This document shows positions 7,806 to 15,909 of a stretch of 64,000 bases of DNA, piece after piece. Numbering within the stretch: the stretch's first letter is position 1; the number at the start of each line of letters is the position of its first letter. Origin of the DNA: Bacillus spongiae (lineage in GTDB: Bacteria; Bacillota; Bacilli; Bacillales; Bacillaceae_K); contig NZ_JBBAXC010000006.1 of NCBI RefSeq assembly GCF_037120725.1, positions 124,001-188,000 on the forward strand, written 5' to 3'. Position numbers and translations under genes: made by a program. Under the pieces are notes generated by a model. The model did no database searches, was not told the DNA's origin, and was given only the letters and a program-made list of their open reading frames with translations.

Positions 7806-10409
7806 TTAAGGAGAAGTGATGTTACCATCATTAGGATCTAGAAGATTATCATCTAAAGGTTCCTCAGTAGTATCTCCCGTTTCTGAGTCTGGATTGCCTG
7901 TCTCATCATCAGGGCTACCACCTTCTCCTTCCGTGCCATCATTCTCCGTTCCTTCATCGGTATCAGTATCTCCATCAAGCAAGTCATCAAGTAAATCGTC
8001 AAGCGGGTCTTCAATAGGTTCCTCTTCTACACCTGGTAGCTCATATGAAATCGAAGCAGGTTCACTTTCTTGTAGATCTGAAACAGCTAATACTTGGAAT
8101 TGATATTGACTACCTGGTTGAAGATTATCGATGGTTACTGACTTCTTAGTCGTTTTGGCTATTTCCGTTAATGGACCACCATCCATTGAGCTTAAGATGA
8201 TAAACTCAATATCCTTCTTTGACTTACCATATTTCCATTTTAATTCGATTGTGTTATCTTTCTTCTCCTTTATTTCTAGATTTTCAGGAGCGTCAAGCTT
8301 ATCGTATAAAGAAGATGTTGATGTAGGCTGCGTTCCTTTAACGAATAATTCGTACGTGATCTTATCGCTCGGAGTGTGATCACTCGGTAGCTTCGCAGGG
8401 TTTGTTCCAATTTCAACGGGAGATTCGACAACGGACGCAGGCTTTTTAAAATCGGCTGTCTCTACACCTTCTGAAACATGGCTCATTATATTTTTGAATA
8501 TTCCCTTTTGAGTAATCTCTCTTCTTTCCTCAGGGGTTAAGTAGCCTGTTTTATCATCATAGCCGACCCATACCGAGAGGGTGTAGTTGGACGTGTACCC
8601 AACAAACCAAGAATCTGGTGCATCTTTACTGCTAAATCCAAATTTATCAAGTTGATCTTCATCAAAATTTGTCGTACCGGACTTACCTACTAAAGGTAAA
8701 CCTGAAATCCTAGTAGAATTTCCAGATCCTCCTGGATGTTCAACAACACTTTTTAGCATATCAGTAATCATATACGCCGTGTAATCCTTCATGGCAATCA
8801 CCGGCTCTGGTTTCAGGTCAACTTCTGACCCATCTCGAAACTCAATACGAGTAATAGAGTGTGGTTTATTATAGATTCCACCGCTTCCAAATGCTGCGTA
8901 AGCCCCTGCCATCTGTAAAGGACTTGTTTTCATCTCGCTTGTCCCTTCAACGCCACCAATAGCAGCACTCTCAAAGTATTCTCTCATATCAATTCCTAGT
9001 CGGTTAATAAATTCTTTTGCGTTGTCAGCGCCAACTTCCTTGTACGCTTTAATAGCTGGTATATTTCGTGAATCCCAAATCGCTTCTCTTGTTGTGATCG
9101 GCCCTTTAAATTTATTATCCCAGTTGTATGGCGTCCAATCGTTTGGTCCTTCGTACGGGGCATCATCAATGATATGGTATGTTGACCAATTTAAAAATTC
9201 GATCGCAGGTGCGTAATCGAGCAAAGGTTTAATAGCTGAACCAGGCTGAAGGCTCGCTTGGGTGGCGAAATTATAGCCCCATTCAACGTCTTCCTGTCCG
9301 CTGCGGCTTCCAACGGCTCTTATGGCACCTGTTTGAGTATCTAATAATGAAACTCCCGATTGAACGGTCGTATACAATTCTTCACGATCTACATATGTGG
9401 CCATTTCTTCATTTGTTAGCACTTTATTAACATACGTTTGAGCATCAGTATCCAATGTTGTATAGATTTTTAATCCATCTGAAAGGTCATAGCCTTGCTT
9501 TTCAACGTCTTCGATTACCATAAAGATAAAGTTATCAAAGTTTTCTTCCTCTGCCGTAAGTCGCTCTTCTTCTTGAACGAGAGTTTCCTTTACGTCTATT
9601 TCCATCGCTTTATTCATTTCTTCTTCAGAAATTTTACCATGTTGATTCATTAGTTGTAAGACGATATCGCGTCGCTCTTGTGCCTCTTCTGGATATACAA
9701 AAGGGTTATAGTTATTCGGACTTTGCGGCATCCCTGCAAGCTGCGCTGCCTCATGAAGCTCAAGCTCGCTTAATTCTTTGCCATAATAATATTCAGAGGC
9801 TGTTGCAATTCCGTAAATACGACCGCCCATTAAAATTTTATTAACATACATTTCAAAGATTTGTTCTTTTGTGTACTCTTGTTCTAGCTGTAGCGCTAAC
9901 CAGGCTTCCTGCGCTTTACGTTCCAATGTTTTATCTGAGCTAAAGAAGTAGTTTTTTACCACTTGTTGCGTAATAGTAGACGCTCCTTCAGAACCAAATC
10001 CACGGGTAACGTTCGCAATGACCGCACCGCCTAAACGAATTGGATCGATACCAAAATGTTCGAAGAAACGAGAGTCCTCTGTCGCAATAATCGCGTCTAC
10101 TACCGTGTCAGGAATTTCATCAAACTCAACATATTTCCGATTTTCTGAAGAGCCTATTTTGGTGACGAGTTCACCATTCATATCGTAAATTTCAGACGAA
10201 ATGGTGTCTTTTAATATTGCTTCATCTAATGAAGGTGCTTTACTTACATAGTAAGCGAATAAGCCTCCTCCAGTTAATAAGCCAACTAATCCAAAAAGAA
10301 AAGCGAATAAAAATATCTTCTTAAAAATAGATCGCTTATTCTTTGTTTTTTTCTTAGACGATTGCTGGATTTTACGTCGTTCTTCTCTGGTTTTATAGTC
10401 ACCAGCCAT
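7806..10409 (-). CDS. ponA: Class A penicillin-binding protein 1 (glycosyltransferase/transpeptidase)
   Basis: 867 residues from ATG 10409, with GAGG eight bases upstream. It polymerises and crosslinks peptidoglycan at the outer face of the membrane. A basic cytoplasmic tail and one membrane segment (about residues 34-56) precede the GT51 domain (ATEDSRFFEHFG; TITQQVVKN). The transpeptidase carries SxxK in GSAIKP, SRN in DSRNIPA and KSG in VGKSGTTNF. A fibronectin type III domain (about 690-775) and an acidic Asp/Glu/Gly-rich tail of about 75 residues complete it. It lies 16 bases after recU, the conserved recU-ponA operon. Confidence 0.96.
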   Translation of the reverse strand: MAGDYKTREERRKIQQSSKKKTKNKRSIFKKIFLFAFLFGLVGLLTGGGLFAYYVSKAPSLDEAILKDTISSEIYDMNGELVTKIGSSENRKYVEFDEIPDTVVDAIIATEDSRFFEHFGIDPIRLGGAVIANVTRGFGSEGASTITQQVVKNYFFSSDKTLERKAQEAWLALQLEQEYTKEQIFEMYVNKILMGGRIYGIATASEYYYGKELSELELHEAAQLAGMPQSPNNYNPFVYPEEAQERRDIVLQLMNQHGKISEEEMNKAMEIDVKETLVQEEERLTAEEENFDNFIFMVIEDVEKQGYDLSDGLKIYTTLDTDAQTYVNKVLTNEEMATYVDREELYTTVQSGVSLLDTQTGAIRAVGSRSGQEDVEWGYNFATQASLQPGSAIKPLLDYAPAIEFLNWSTYHIIDDAPYEGPNDWTPYNWDNKFKGPITTREAIWDSRNIPAIKAYKEVGADNAKEFINRLGIDMREYFESAAIGGVEGTSEMKTSPLQMAGAYAAFGSGGIYNKPHSITRIEFRDGSEVDLKPEPVIAMKDYTAYMITDMLKSVVEHPGGSGNSTRISGLPLVGKSGTTNFDEDQLDKFGFSSKDAPDSWFVGYTSNYTLSVWVGYDDKTGYLTPEERREITQKGIFKNIMSHVSEGVETADFKKPASVVESPVEIGTNPAKLPSDHTPSDKITYELFVKGTQPTSTSSLYDKLDAPENLEIKEKKDNTIELKWKYGKSKKDIEFIILSSMDGGPLTEIAKTTKKSVTIDNLQPGSQYQFQVLAVSDLQESEPASISYELPGVEEEPIEDPLDDLLDDLLDGDTDTDEGTENDGTEGEGGSPDDETGNPDSETGDTTEEPLDDNLLDPNDGNITSP

Positions 10410-10425
10410 ATCAAATTCCTCACTT

Positions 10426-11064
10426 TCAATCAATAAAAGGTTCATTTAATTTAAATGTTAATTTTTCAACAATTTTAAGATAATCAAGCCGTGGTTGCAA
10501 GCCAACAGGTATAGGAAAGCCATTATTGACGATTTCATCCTTCGTAATAGACTTCCTTCCACCATTTACCATCCTATTCCAATAATAGTGCAAGGTAGGG
10601 AACGGAAGCAAGAAAATTTCCTCAGAAGAAGAAAAACGTAAAATGACAAACGCAATTCCGTTTTGTTGCACGACTGTTTTCATATGCTCAATTTGATGAG
10701 TGTGAAAATTGGCTAATGGAAAAGAGGTTTGATTTTTCGTTTCTTTTGCTTCAAAGTCAATATAGATTCCCTTGAATACCCCATTATAATCTGTCGTGGA
10801 AGCTTGTTTAAAATAGGCTTCTTTAATGACTGCGGCACTACGTCTAGGGTAATCAACCTGTACAATTTGAACAGGAGTAGGCTTTTTATGAATGACAGCT
10901 ATATTTCGATCAAGATAATAGGCGTTGGTATCATTTAAGTCTTCTTCCAACGTCATTCCGCGGTTGCTATAAGAGTGGTTTTTATTTTTAGTGCTTTTGA
11001 TTCTATGCTGCTTATCCCTTTCCGTGGGTTCGTATCGTTTTCCATTCGGATACTTAAAGTTCAA
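10426..11064 (-). CDS. recU: Holliday junction resolvase RecU
   Basis: 212 residues, the usual length for Firmicute RecU. It cleaves Holliday junctions during recombination and chromosome segregation and modulates Rec[19 protein letters not shown] starts the endonuclease core. The metal-binding pattern is in [11 protein letters not shown] (D, E-x-K), and [16 protein letters not shown] is the typical following segment. The start has a GGTGAAACAGATTG context upstream. It is the first gene of the recU-ponA operon and diverges from yppC across a 113-base gap. Confidence 0.96.
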   Translation of the reverse strand: MNFKYPNGKRYEPTERDKQHRIKSTKNKNHSYSNRGMTLEEDLNDTNAYYLDRNIAVIHKKPTPVQIVQVDYPRRSAAVIKEAYFKQASTTDYNGVFKGIYIDFEAKETKNQTSFPLANFHTHQIEHMKTVVQQNGIAFVILRFSSSEEIFLLPFPTLHYYWNRMVNGGRKSITKDEIVNNGFPIPVGLQPRLDYLKIVEKLTFKLNEPFID

Positions 11065-11177
11065 TCTGTTTCACCTCACAAGATAAACATATCATATCAA
11101 AAACGAAGAAAGAATGTGTGAATAAAAAGACTTAATTTCTCCAACCTTAACTGTAATAAGGTTAAAGGAGAGAAGTA

Positions 11178-12176
11178 ATGCGAAAATGGGACTATGTTCT
11201 TCCTCTTTTGCAGAATGTACCTCCAAAAGAGGAGGAAAGGGTCATCATTGAAAAAATCAATGATATGACGGCCCACCATAATAAAGATAATATTTCGAGA
11301 ACAAAAGCATATGAAGCTTTTTTTTATCTCCACCCAGAAATTCGTTGGTCGTTTTTAGCCTCCATGGTTTCTAGAAACGCGGGGTGGAATATGACAGACC
11401 TCGAAAGTCCAATATTTTGTAAGTTATTACCGAAAAGAAAGCGGATAGAGTTGTTTCAAACTTATGAAAAAGCAAACTGGACTATTTTTTCTGATGCTTT
11501 CCCACAACTACTTGTCTACCATTATTCGACGTTATGTAGGCAAAAAAAGTTTCATTTTTTAAGAAATTTTTTTGTTTCTGAGTTTATGATCAGTGAATGG
11601 GAAGTCTATTGGGAAAGAAAACTTAATAACAGGCTTTTATATTCTTTAATCGTAAATGAACAAAATATAATAGAAGAGCCCTTAATAAAGCACCCCGCAT
11701 ATAAGCGAAATGTATTCAAAACTCCTGTCTATCGACTTCAAGAATTATTACATTTAAGCTCGGTCATTTTTCCGACAAGAGATGGTGAGTTATTTGGAGG
11801 AAGCGTGGTCAACTTTACAAAATTACAAGAAAGAGTGCAATTTGGTAAGAAACTAGCACTATTGTTATTTGAGCCCGTGCATTTTGAAAAGTTTTTAGAT
11901 TTTAGTTTACATCAGGATCACACGGGTTCTCGTACAGATTATGAAAAATACTTATCCAAGAAACCACTTTATACAACTCCATGGCTTCGGCTTTCATATC
12001 CAATAATTTCACATCACGTTCACGAAAAAGAGGATTGGTCTCAAAAGCGAGGACCAACGCCTGGTTGGGAAAAAAGCGTAGCTCCCTTTAAGCAACCTAA
12101 TCTCACTGAGTGGTTTTTTTATCAAAGAAAAAAATTGGAGTGGTTTAAGCGAATCTGGGAATTTTTACACGGATAA
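11178..12176 (+). CDS. yppC: YppC-like protein (DUF2515)
   Basis: 332 residues from ATG 11178 with AAAGGAGA upstream. The protein is soluble and rich in aromatic and basic residues. Its C-terminus reads LTEWFFYQRKKLEWFKRIWEFLHG. It is encoded divergently from recU, which is where B. subtilis has yppC, a DUF2515 protein of unknown function. I recognise no catalytic motif. The identity rests on synteny plus general family resemblance. Confidence 0.75.
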   Translation: MRKWDYVLPLLQNVPPKEEERVIIEKINDMTAHHNKDNISRTKAYEAFFYLHPEIRWSFLASMVSRNAGWNMTDLESPIFCKLLPKRKRIELFQTYEKANWTIFSDAFPQLLVYHYSTLCRQKKFHFLRNFFVSEFMISEWEVYWERKLNNRLLYSLIVNEQNIIEEPLIKHPAYKRNVFKTPVYRLQELLHLSSVIFPTRDGELFGGSVVNFTKLQERVQFGKKLALLLFEPVHFEKFLDFSLHQDHTGSRTDYEKYLSKKPLYTTPWLRLSYPIISHHVHEKEDWSQKRGPTPGWEKSVAPFKQPNLTEWFFYQRKKLEWFKRIWEFLHG

Positions 12177-12200
12177 CAACAGAAATAGGAGGGTGGAGAT

Positions 12201-12245
12201 AAAAAACGAAAAGAGAGAGTTAGAAACGTAACAAACTCTTTTCGT
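12201..12245 (-). terminator. Rho-independent terminator for sspM
   Basis: A 10-bp stem, ACGAAAAGAG at 12206-12215 and CTCTTTTCGT at 12236-12245. On the minus strand it is followed by a T-run (complement of 12201-12206). It lies 34 bases past the sspM stop. Confidence 0.75.
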
Positions 12246-12278
12246 AATGGGTTAGATTATATTTCTTCTATGGGGTAT

Positions 12279-12380
12279 TTACGTGGCAGGGCGATTAGGC
12301 CCTTCTAATTTAGGGTTTCCATATCCTGCTTTCTGCTGTTCTTTCGGTTGATTTTTTGATTTTGGCTGATTTTTTGCCAT
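12279..12380 (-). CDS. sspM: Small acid-soluble spore protein M
   Basis: A 33-residue peptide, MAKNQPKSKNQ at the start and GNPKLEGPNRPAT at the end. It has a perfect AGGAGGTG site seven bases before the ATG. The basic, Gln/Lys-rich composition and the LxGPNRP-(S/T)-T end match SspM, a minor forespore protein. Its location beside yppC/yppE agrees with B. subtilis, and it has its own terminator. Expression in the forespore under sigma-G is expected from the family. A TGAATGA upstream of the gene could be part of such a promoter, but no good -10 was found. Confidence 0.88.
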   Translation of the reverse strand: MAKNQPKSKNQPKEQQKAGYGNPKLEGPNRPAT

Positions 12381-12566
12381 GATTAGCACCTCCTTTTCTT
12401 ATTTTCTCTAAAAGTAAAAGATTCATTCAAGTAGTTGTCGGAAATTCTGTTCCTGTTAGTAGAAAGTAATTTTCTTTGTCACTTCTCTTCTAGTTTTGTC
12501 AAGGTGGAAGGGAATTGTCCCTTCACATAGAAAGTTAGGAGTGAAAGAAAAAGGGAGGTTATATCG

Positions 12567-12815
12567 ATGGTGAAAGAAGAAGTAATCACGAAGTTAGTGA
12601 AGTTAGAGCGAATGCTTTCTACGTTGGATAAACAAATAACCGACTGTATTTCCCTTGAAAAGCAAAAGCAGTATTTGCAGTATGAACTCAAATTATTAAA
12701 ACTCAGTCAAACTCTTCAGTATAATGAGAAAAAAGTCAAGATTATTGTTGATATTCAAAAATTAAAAGCGCAGCACCAAAAGCCAAGAGAGGCTGTACTT
12801 GAATTAGGGTCCTAA
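12567..12815 (+). CDS. Small helical hypothetical protein
   Basis: 82 residues from ATG 12567, with a good AAGGGAGG site. The sequence is almost entirely predicted helix with heptad-like Leu/Ile spacing (KLVKLERMLSTLDKQI; YLQYELKLLKLSQTL), suggesting a coiled coil. Its position corresponds to the small yppD-type genes of B. subtilis, but I cannot confirm that family. A terminator follows closely, so it forms a single-gene unit. Function unknown. Confidence 0.65.
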   Translation: MVKEEVITKLVKLERMLSTLDKQITDCISLEKQKQYLQYELKLLKLSQTLQYNEKKVKIIVDIQKLKAQHQKPREAVLELGS

Positions 12816-12840
12816 TCAACATAAAATAAAACATAGAGAA

Positions 12841-12867
12841 AAAGTAGCTATTTTGAGCTGCTTTTTT
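12841..12867 (+). terminator. Terminator after the small helical protein gene
   Basis: AGTAGCT (12843-12849) pairs with AGCTGCT (12856-12862), including one G-T wobble, and is followed by a run of six T. Confidence 0.7.
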
Positions 12868-12922
12868 GTTGTTAAAATGTTCAAAAAATAAACCGTATGA
12901 ACTAATGAAGGGAAGGCTTTAA

Positions 12923-13282
12923 TTGAACAACTTACTTCAGTTAACAGAGGAACTGATTCATTATAATGAAGAATTAAAAGAAATTTATGATTCAAAGAGG
13001 GCTAGTGGGGATAAAGGAGACTTTTATAATGAGGTAAAACCCTACGCGGACAAAGTAAGGGACGTATTAAATAAATGGGAACAGGCTTCACTTGAATGGA
13101 TTAAAAAGGCTCAGCCTAAGTACATACATCGAATGCAAATACAACAAACACTTGATAATGTAGAACTGGTTTCCGTCCAAGCGTTTTATCCAGAAACAAG
13201 CTATAATCGTTTTCAAAGTTATCACCAATCCATTCACTATAATTTACAAACCATAAAGAATGAATTAACGAAAAGTGTATGA
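12923..13282 (+). CDS. yppE: YppE family protein (DUF1798)
   Basis: 119 residues from TTG 12923, preceded by GAAGGGAAGG. The family is a small four-helix protein of unknown function found in Bacilli. Typical features seen are the YNEELKEIYDSKRASG segment, the FYNEVKPYADKV motif and the ALxY-like QAFYPETSYNRFQSYHQSIHYNLQTI end. It sits between sspM and yppF, as expected. There is no membrane segment or signal peptide. Confidence 0.82.
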   Translation: MNNLLQLTEELIHYNEELKEIYDSKRASGDKGDFYNEVKPYADKVRDVLNKWEQASLEWIKKAQPKYIHRMQIQQTLDNVELVSVQAFYPETSYNRFQSYHQSIHYNLQTIKNELTKSV

Positions 13283-13360
13283 TGTTCACATAATGGTTTA
13301 GAAAGCCTTAATATTAAGTCATAATAAACAAATAATACGATATCTAAATATTGAGTGAAA

Positions 13361-13402
13361 CAAAAAAAGAATAGTGGGAATGGGATCTCTCTCCACTATT
13401 CT
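13361..13402 (-). terminator. Terminator for yppF (possibly bidirectional)
   Basis: AGAATAGTGG at 13368-13377 pairs perfectly with CCACTATTCT at 13393-13402. The A-run at 13362-13368 becomes a T-run on the minus strand, just after the yppF stop. Confidence 0.7.
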
Positions 13403-13437
13403 GGTTCAATTTAATGGGTCACAGGAGCCATTACATC

Positions 13438-13647
13438 TTAAAATTTTTTAATATTTGAAGTATCATGATCAAATGGAATAAGTGCACCGTTCTGTTCAAG
13501 TTCTTGAATGAGCATCGAATAATCTTTTAATGTGATCTCGTTAGAGATATAAATGTTCTTAGTAAAGTCTAATAAATCGTTAACGTTTTCTGTATGATAT
13601 TGACGTCTCTGAATAAACCTTTCTTTTAACTCTTGAACATTCACCAT
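13438..13647 (-). CDS. yppF: YppF family protein
   Basis: 69 residues from the ATG at 13647, with a GAAGGGGGAATG context upstream. The LKERFIQRRQYHTENVNDLLDFTKNIYI and LKDYSMLIQELEQNGA segments match the short YppF family of Bacilli, whose function is unknown. It is convergent with yppE and divergent from yppG, the order known in B. subtilis. It is soluble and acidic-basic mixed, with no catalytic motif. Confidence 0.8.
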   Translation of the reverse strand: MVNVQELKERFIQRRQYHTENVNDLLDFTKNIYISNEITLKDYSMLIQELEQNGALIPFDHDTSNIKKF

Positions 13648-13840
13648 TCATTCCCCCTTCAAGACGTTTTTTGCACGTCTATATACTTGTATCGTAACAT
13701 AAATTTTGGAAATGTCTTTTTGTAAGAAAAATGAGACTTTCGACAGAATTCGCTGTTTGTTGATTAAAGATATAGGTATTACACCAATTTATTATTGAAA
13801 CATATGATACTAGAAAGTGATGTTATAAGGAGGAATGATG

Positions 13841-14329
13841 ATGAATAGACGCCATCGCTTCCATTATTATCGGCCATATCCAATGAATCAGTTTGTTAAT
13901 CAAGTTGGACATCCGTATAATACAGGTCCTAACCATTATCCCACCCCTGCCAATCAAGCCAATCATTCCAATGGGGTTGTCCTTCCCCCACCCCAACCAG
14001 AAGGGTACAACAATATGTGGAATGCTCATTCAGGCCAATCACCATATCAACATCAACAAAGTGAATTTTTTCAAAACCCATTACAACAAGAAGAGGAATA
14101 TTATTATCCAACTCCTAGACCAAGACCACAAGGGTTTGCGAATCCATACCCAAAGGGTAGCTTTGCTATAAAAAATCAACAAGGCGGCGTTAATTCGATA
14201 ATGAATTCATTTAAAGGGAAAGATGGGAGTCTTGATTTAAATAAGATGGTAAATACGGCAGGTCAGATGATGGGAGCCATGAATCAAGTCTCGGCTCTTG
14301 TGAAAGGGTTCGGGAGTATCTTTACTTAA
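13841..14329 (+). CDS. yppG: YppG-like Tyr/Pro/Gln-rich protein, probably spore-associated
   Basis: 162 residues from the third of three successive ATG codons, seven bases behind AAGGAGG; the first ATG is too close to that site. The N-terminal half is low-complexity and rich in Tyr, Pro, His, Asn and Gln (YYRPYPMNQF, EEEYYYPTPRPRP), like coat proteins. The conserved C-terminus reads NSIMNSFKGKDGSLDLNKMVNTAGQMMGAMNQVSALVKGFG. This tail and the location identify YppG. A role in the spore surface is inferred from composition only. Confidence 0.82.
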   Translation: MNRRHRFHYYRPYPMNQFVNQVGHPYNTGPNHYPTPANQANHSNGVVLPPPQPEGYNNMWNAHSGQSPYQHQQSEFFQNPLQQEEEYYYPTPRPRPQGFANPYPKGSFAIKNQQGGVNSIMNSFKGKDGSLDLNKMVNTAGQMMGAMNQVSALVKGFGSIFT

Positions 14330-14370
14330 ATAGGGGTTAGTTAATCGTTCATCGTAAGATTTATAATAAA

Positions 14371-14412
14371 GAGCCGAGATCTGACAACTGGTCGGATCTC
14401 GGCTCATTTTTT
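14371..14412 (+). terminator. Rho-independent terminator after yppG
   Basis: GAGCCGAGATC at 14371-14381 pairs with GATCTCGGCTC at 14395-14405 and is followed by ATTTTTT. It is a strong intrinsic terminator. Confidence 0.88.
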
Positions 14413-14479
14413 CTGCAGGGAATTTCATTTAAATAAGCAAGTAGATGATCGCTATTCTTTCATTCCACCTTAAAGTGAC

Positions 14480-14947
14480 TTATTTTATTTCTATGTTTCT
14501 CCCTTTTAGCTTAGGCAAGACTAATTTTAATACGCCATCTTTGTATGTGGCTTTAACATGTCGGTCATTAATTGGAGTAGATAGCGGTATGGTTCTAGAT
14601 GTACGGTGATAAGCTTTTTGTTGTGATGATTTATTGATCAAATCGTCCTTCTCTTCCTTGAGTTCGTTCTGTTCTACGGATATGGTTACGTAATTTTGAA
14701 GAATATCAATTGTTAATTCATCCTTTTTCACTCCGGGTAATTTTGCTGTTACAATAATCTCTGTTTTCGTTTCTTCTGTGTCGACGGGAAATCCGCCAAA
14801 TGGATACGGTGAAGAGAAGAATTCGTCTATACTTTGCAATAGCCCTTTTACTGGTCGATCATGAAAGAAACCATTCATTGATTTCATCATATCACCAAAG
14901 GGTTCACGGTTATTTTTCGAAGGGCGATTTGAATTTTGCTTTTCCAT
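14480..14947 (-). CDS. Small heat-shock protein (Hsp20/alpha-crystallin)
   Basis: 155 residues from the ATG at 14947, with AAAGGAGG upstream. The alpha-crystallin domain spans about residues 60-150, with KTEIIVTAKLPGVKKDELTIDI and the closing VKATYKDGVLKLVLPK. A short C-terminal I-x-I oligomerisation motif (IEI) follows. The family forms oligomers that hold unfolding proteins. No sigma-B promoter or CIRCE element was found upstream. Some Bacillus members are spore coat proteins (CotM type), so a sporulation role is possible. The region between it and yppG shows only the yppG terminator. Confidence 0.9.
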   Translation of the reverse strand: MEKQNSNRPSKNNREPFGDMMKSMNGFFHDRPVKGLLQSIDEFFSSPYPFGGFPVDTEETKTEIIVTAKLPGVKKDELTIDILQNYVTISVEQNELKEEKDDLINKSSQQKAYHRTSRTIPLSTPINDRHVKATYKDGVLKLVLPKLKGRNIEIK

Positions 14948-15051
14948 GTTTTTTCCTCCTTTGAAATGGAAATTCAATGTGATTTATTTTATGCTAGTGA
15001 AAGGATGATGTGCGATGTCAACAAAAAAACGTAAAGAAGGGGTTTGAAATA

Positions 15052-15837
15052 ATGGAAAATTTTAAAATATCAGATGGTGGATTGGCTTACTATGATCGTG
15101 GTGAAGGCGAGGTAGTCCTTTTACTACATGGTTTTTGTGGAAGTAGCGCATACTGGGATGAACTTGTCCCACTTTTAGACAGCCATAGAGTCATCACAGT
15201 CGATTTAACTGGTCATGGGAAATCTCGATTTCAACAAGGTCTGCTGTCAATAGAAGCTATGGCGAATGATATTTACCAACTATCTCAAGAGCTAACGCTA
15301 CCTCCATTTCATTTATTTGGCCATTCCCTTGGTGGATATATTACCCTTGCCTATGCAGAGATGTATGAAAAATCATTGAAAAGCTTTGGCTTAATCCATT
15401 CAACTGCTTTCCCTGATTCTGAAGATGCAAAGGAAAAGCGACTAGGAGATATACAAAATATTGAATTAAATGGAATGGTTCCCTTTACAAATAGCTTAGT
15501 TCAAAAATTATTTAGTAATGAAAGCAATCCTCATTTTAATGAATGGAAAAGAAAGGCCATTGAAATTGGATTAATGACTCATTCAGAAGCGGCTCAAGCA
15601 ATGCTAATTGCTATGAGAGAACGGATAGATCGACGAATGACCATTGTTCATGCCAAAGTTCCTGTTTTACTAGTTGCTGGAGAAAAAGATAGGATTATTC
15701 CGGTTGATAAGGTCTATACATCGAATCATCCGCATGTAAAAAGAGTACTTCTAAAAGAGTCAGGTCATATGGGAATGGTAGAAGAAGCAGATCTTTTAGC
15801 ATTTGAATTGAAGAAATTTATGATGAGAAGGGATTAA
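15052..15837 (+). CDS. Alpha/beta hydrolase
   Basis: 261 residues from ATG 15052, with AAGAAGGGG upstream. It has the full catalytic triad: the nucleophile in FGHSLGG, the acid in VAGEKDRIIPV and the histidine in KESGHMGMVEEAD. The oxyanion region is LLLHGFCGSSAYW. It resembles MenH/YtxM-like and other small-ester hydrolases, but the substrate cannot be deduced. It lies upstream of mrfAB and is separated from it by a putative promoter. Confidence 0.88.
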   Translation: MENFKISDGGLAYYDRGEGEVVLLLHGFCGSSAYWDELVPLLDSHRVITVDLTGHGKSRFQQGLLSIEAMANDIYQLSQELTLPPFHLFGHSLGGYITLAYAEMYEKSLKSFGLIHSTAFPDSEDAKEKRLGDIQNIELNGMVPFTNSLVQKLFSNESNPHFNEWKRKAIEIGLMTHSEAAQAMLIAMRERIDRRMTIVHAKVPVLLVAGEKDRIIPVDKVYTSNHPHVKRVLLKESGHMGMVEEADLLAFELKKFMMRRD

Positions 15838-15862
15838 GAGAATAGAAATCTTAATCTACCTC

Positions 15863-15891
15863 TTTATTAGCGAACAAATATTCGCTACAAT
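15863..15891 (+). promoter_or_regulatory. Putative mrfAB promoter with a LexA-like palindrome in the spacer
   Basis: TACAAT at 15886-15891 is a good -10 box, and TTTATT at 15863-15868 is a weak -35 at 17-base spacing. The spacer is filled by the palindrome AGCGAACAAATATTCGCT (15869-15886). Its core CGAAC-N4-ATTCG differs by one base from the LexA/DinR consensus CGAAC-N4-GTTCG. A repressor bound there would occlude RNA polymerase. Confidence 0.5.
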
Positions 15892-15909
15892 GTTGGTGAG
15901 GTGAAAATA

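Noticed and set aside
7816..8103. Serine-rich frame on the plus strand opposite the ponA tail
   Set aside because: It is the reverse reading of the acidic Asp/Glu tail of PBP1.
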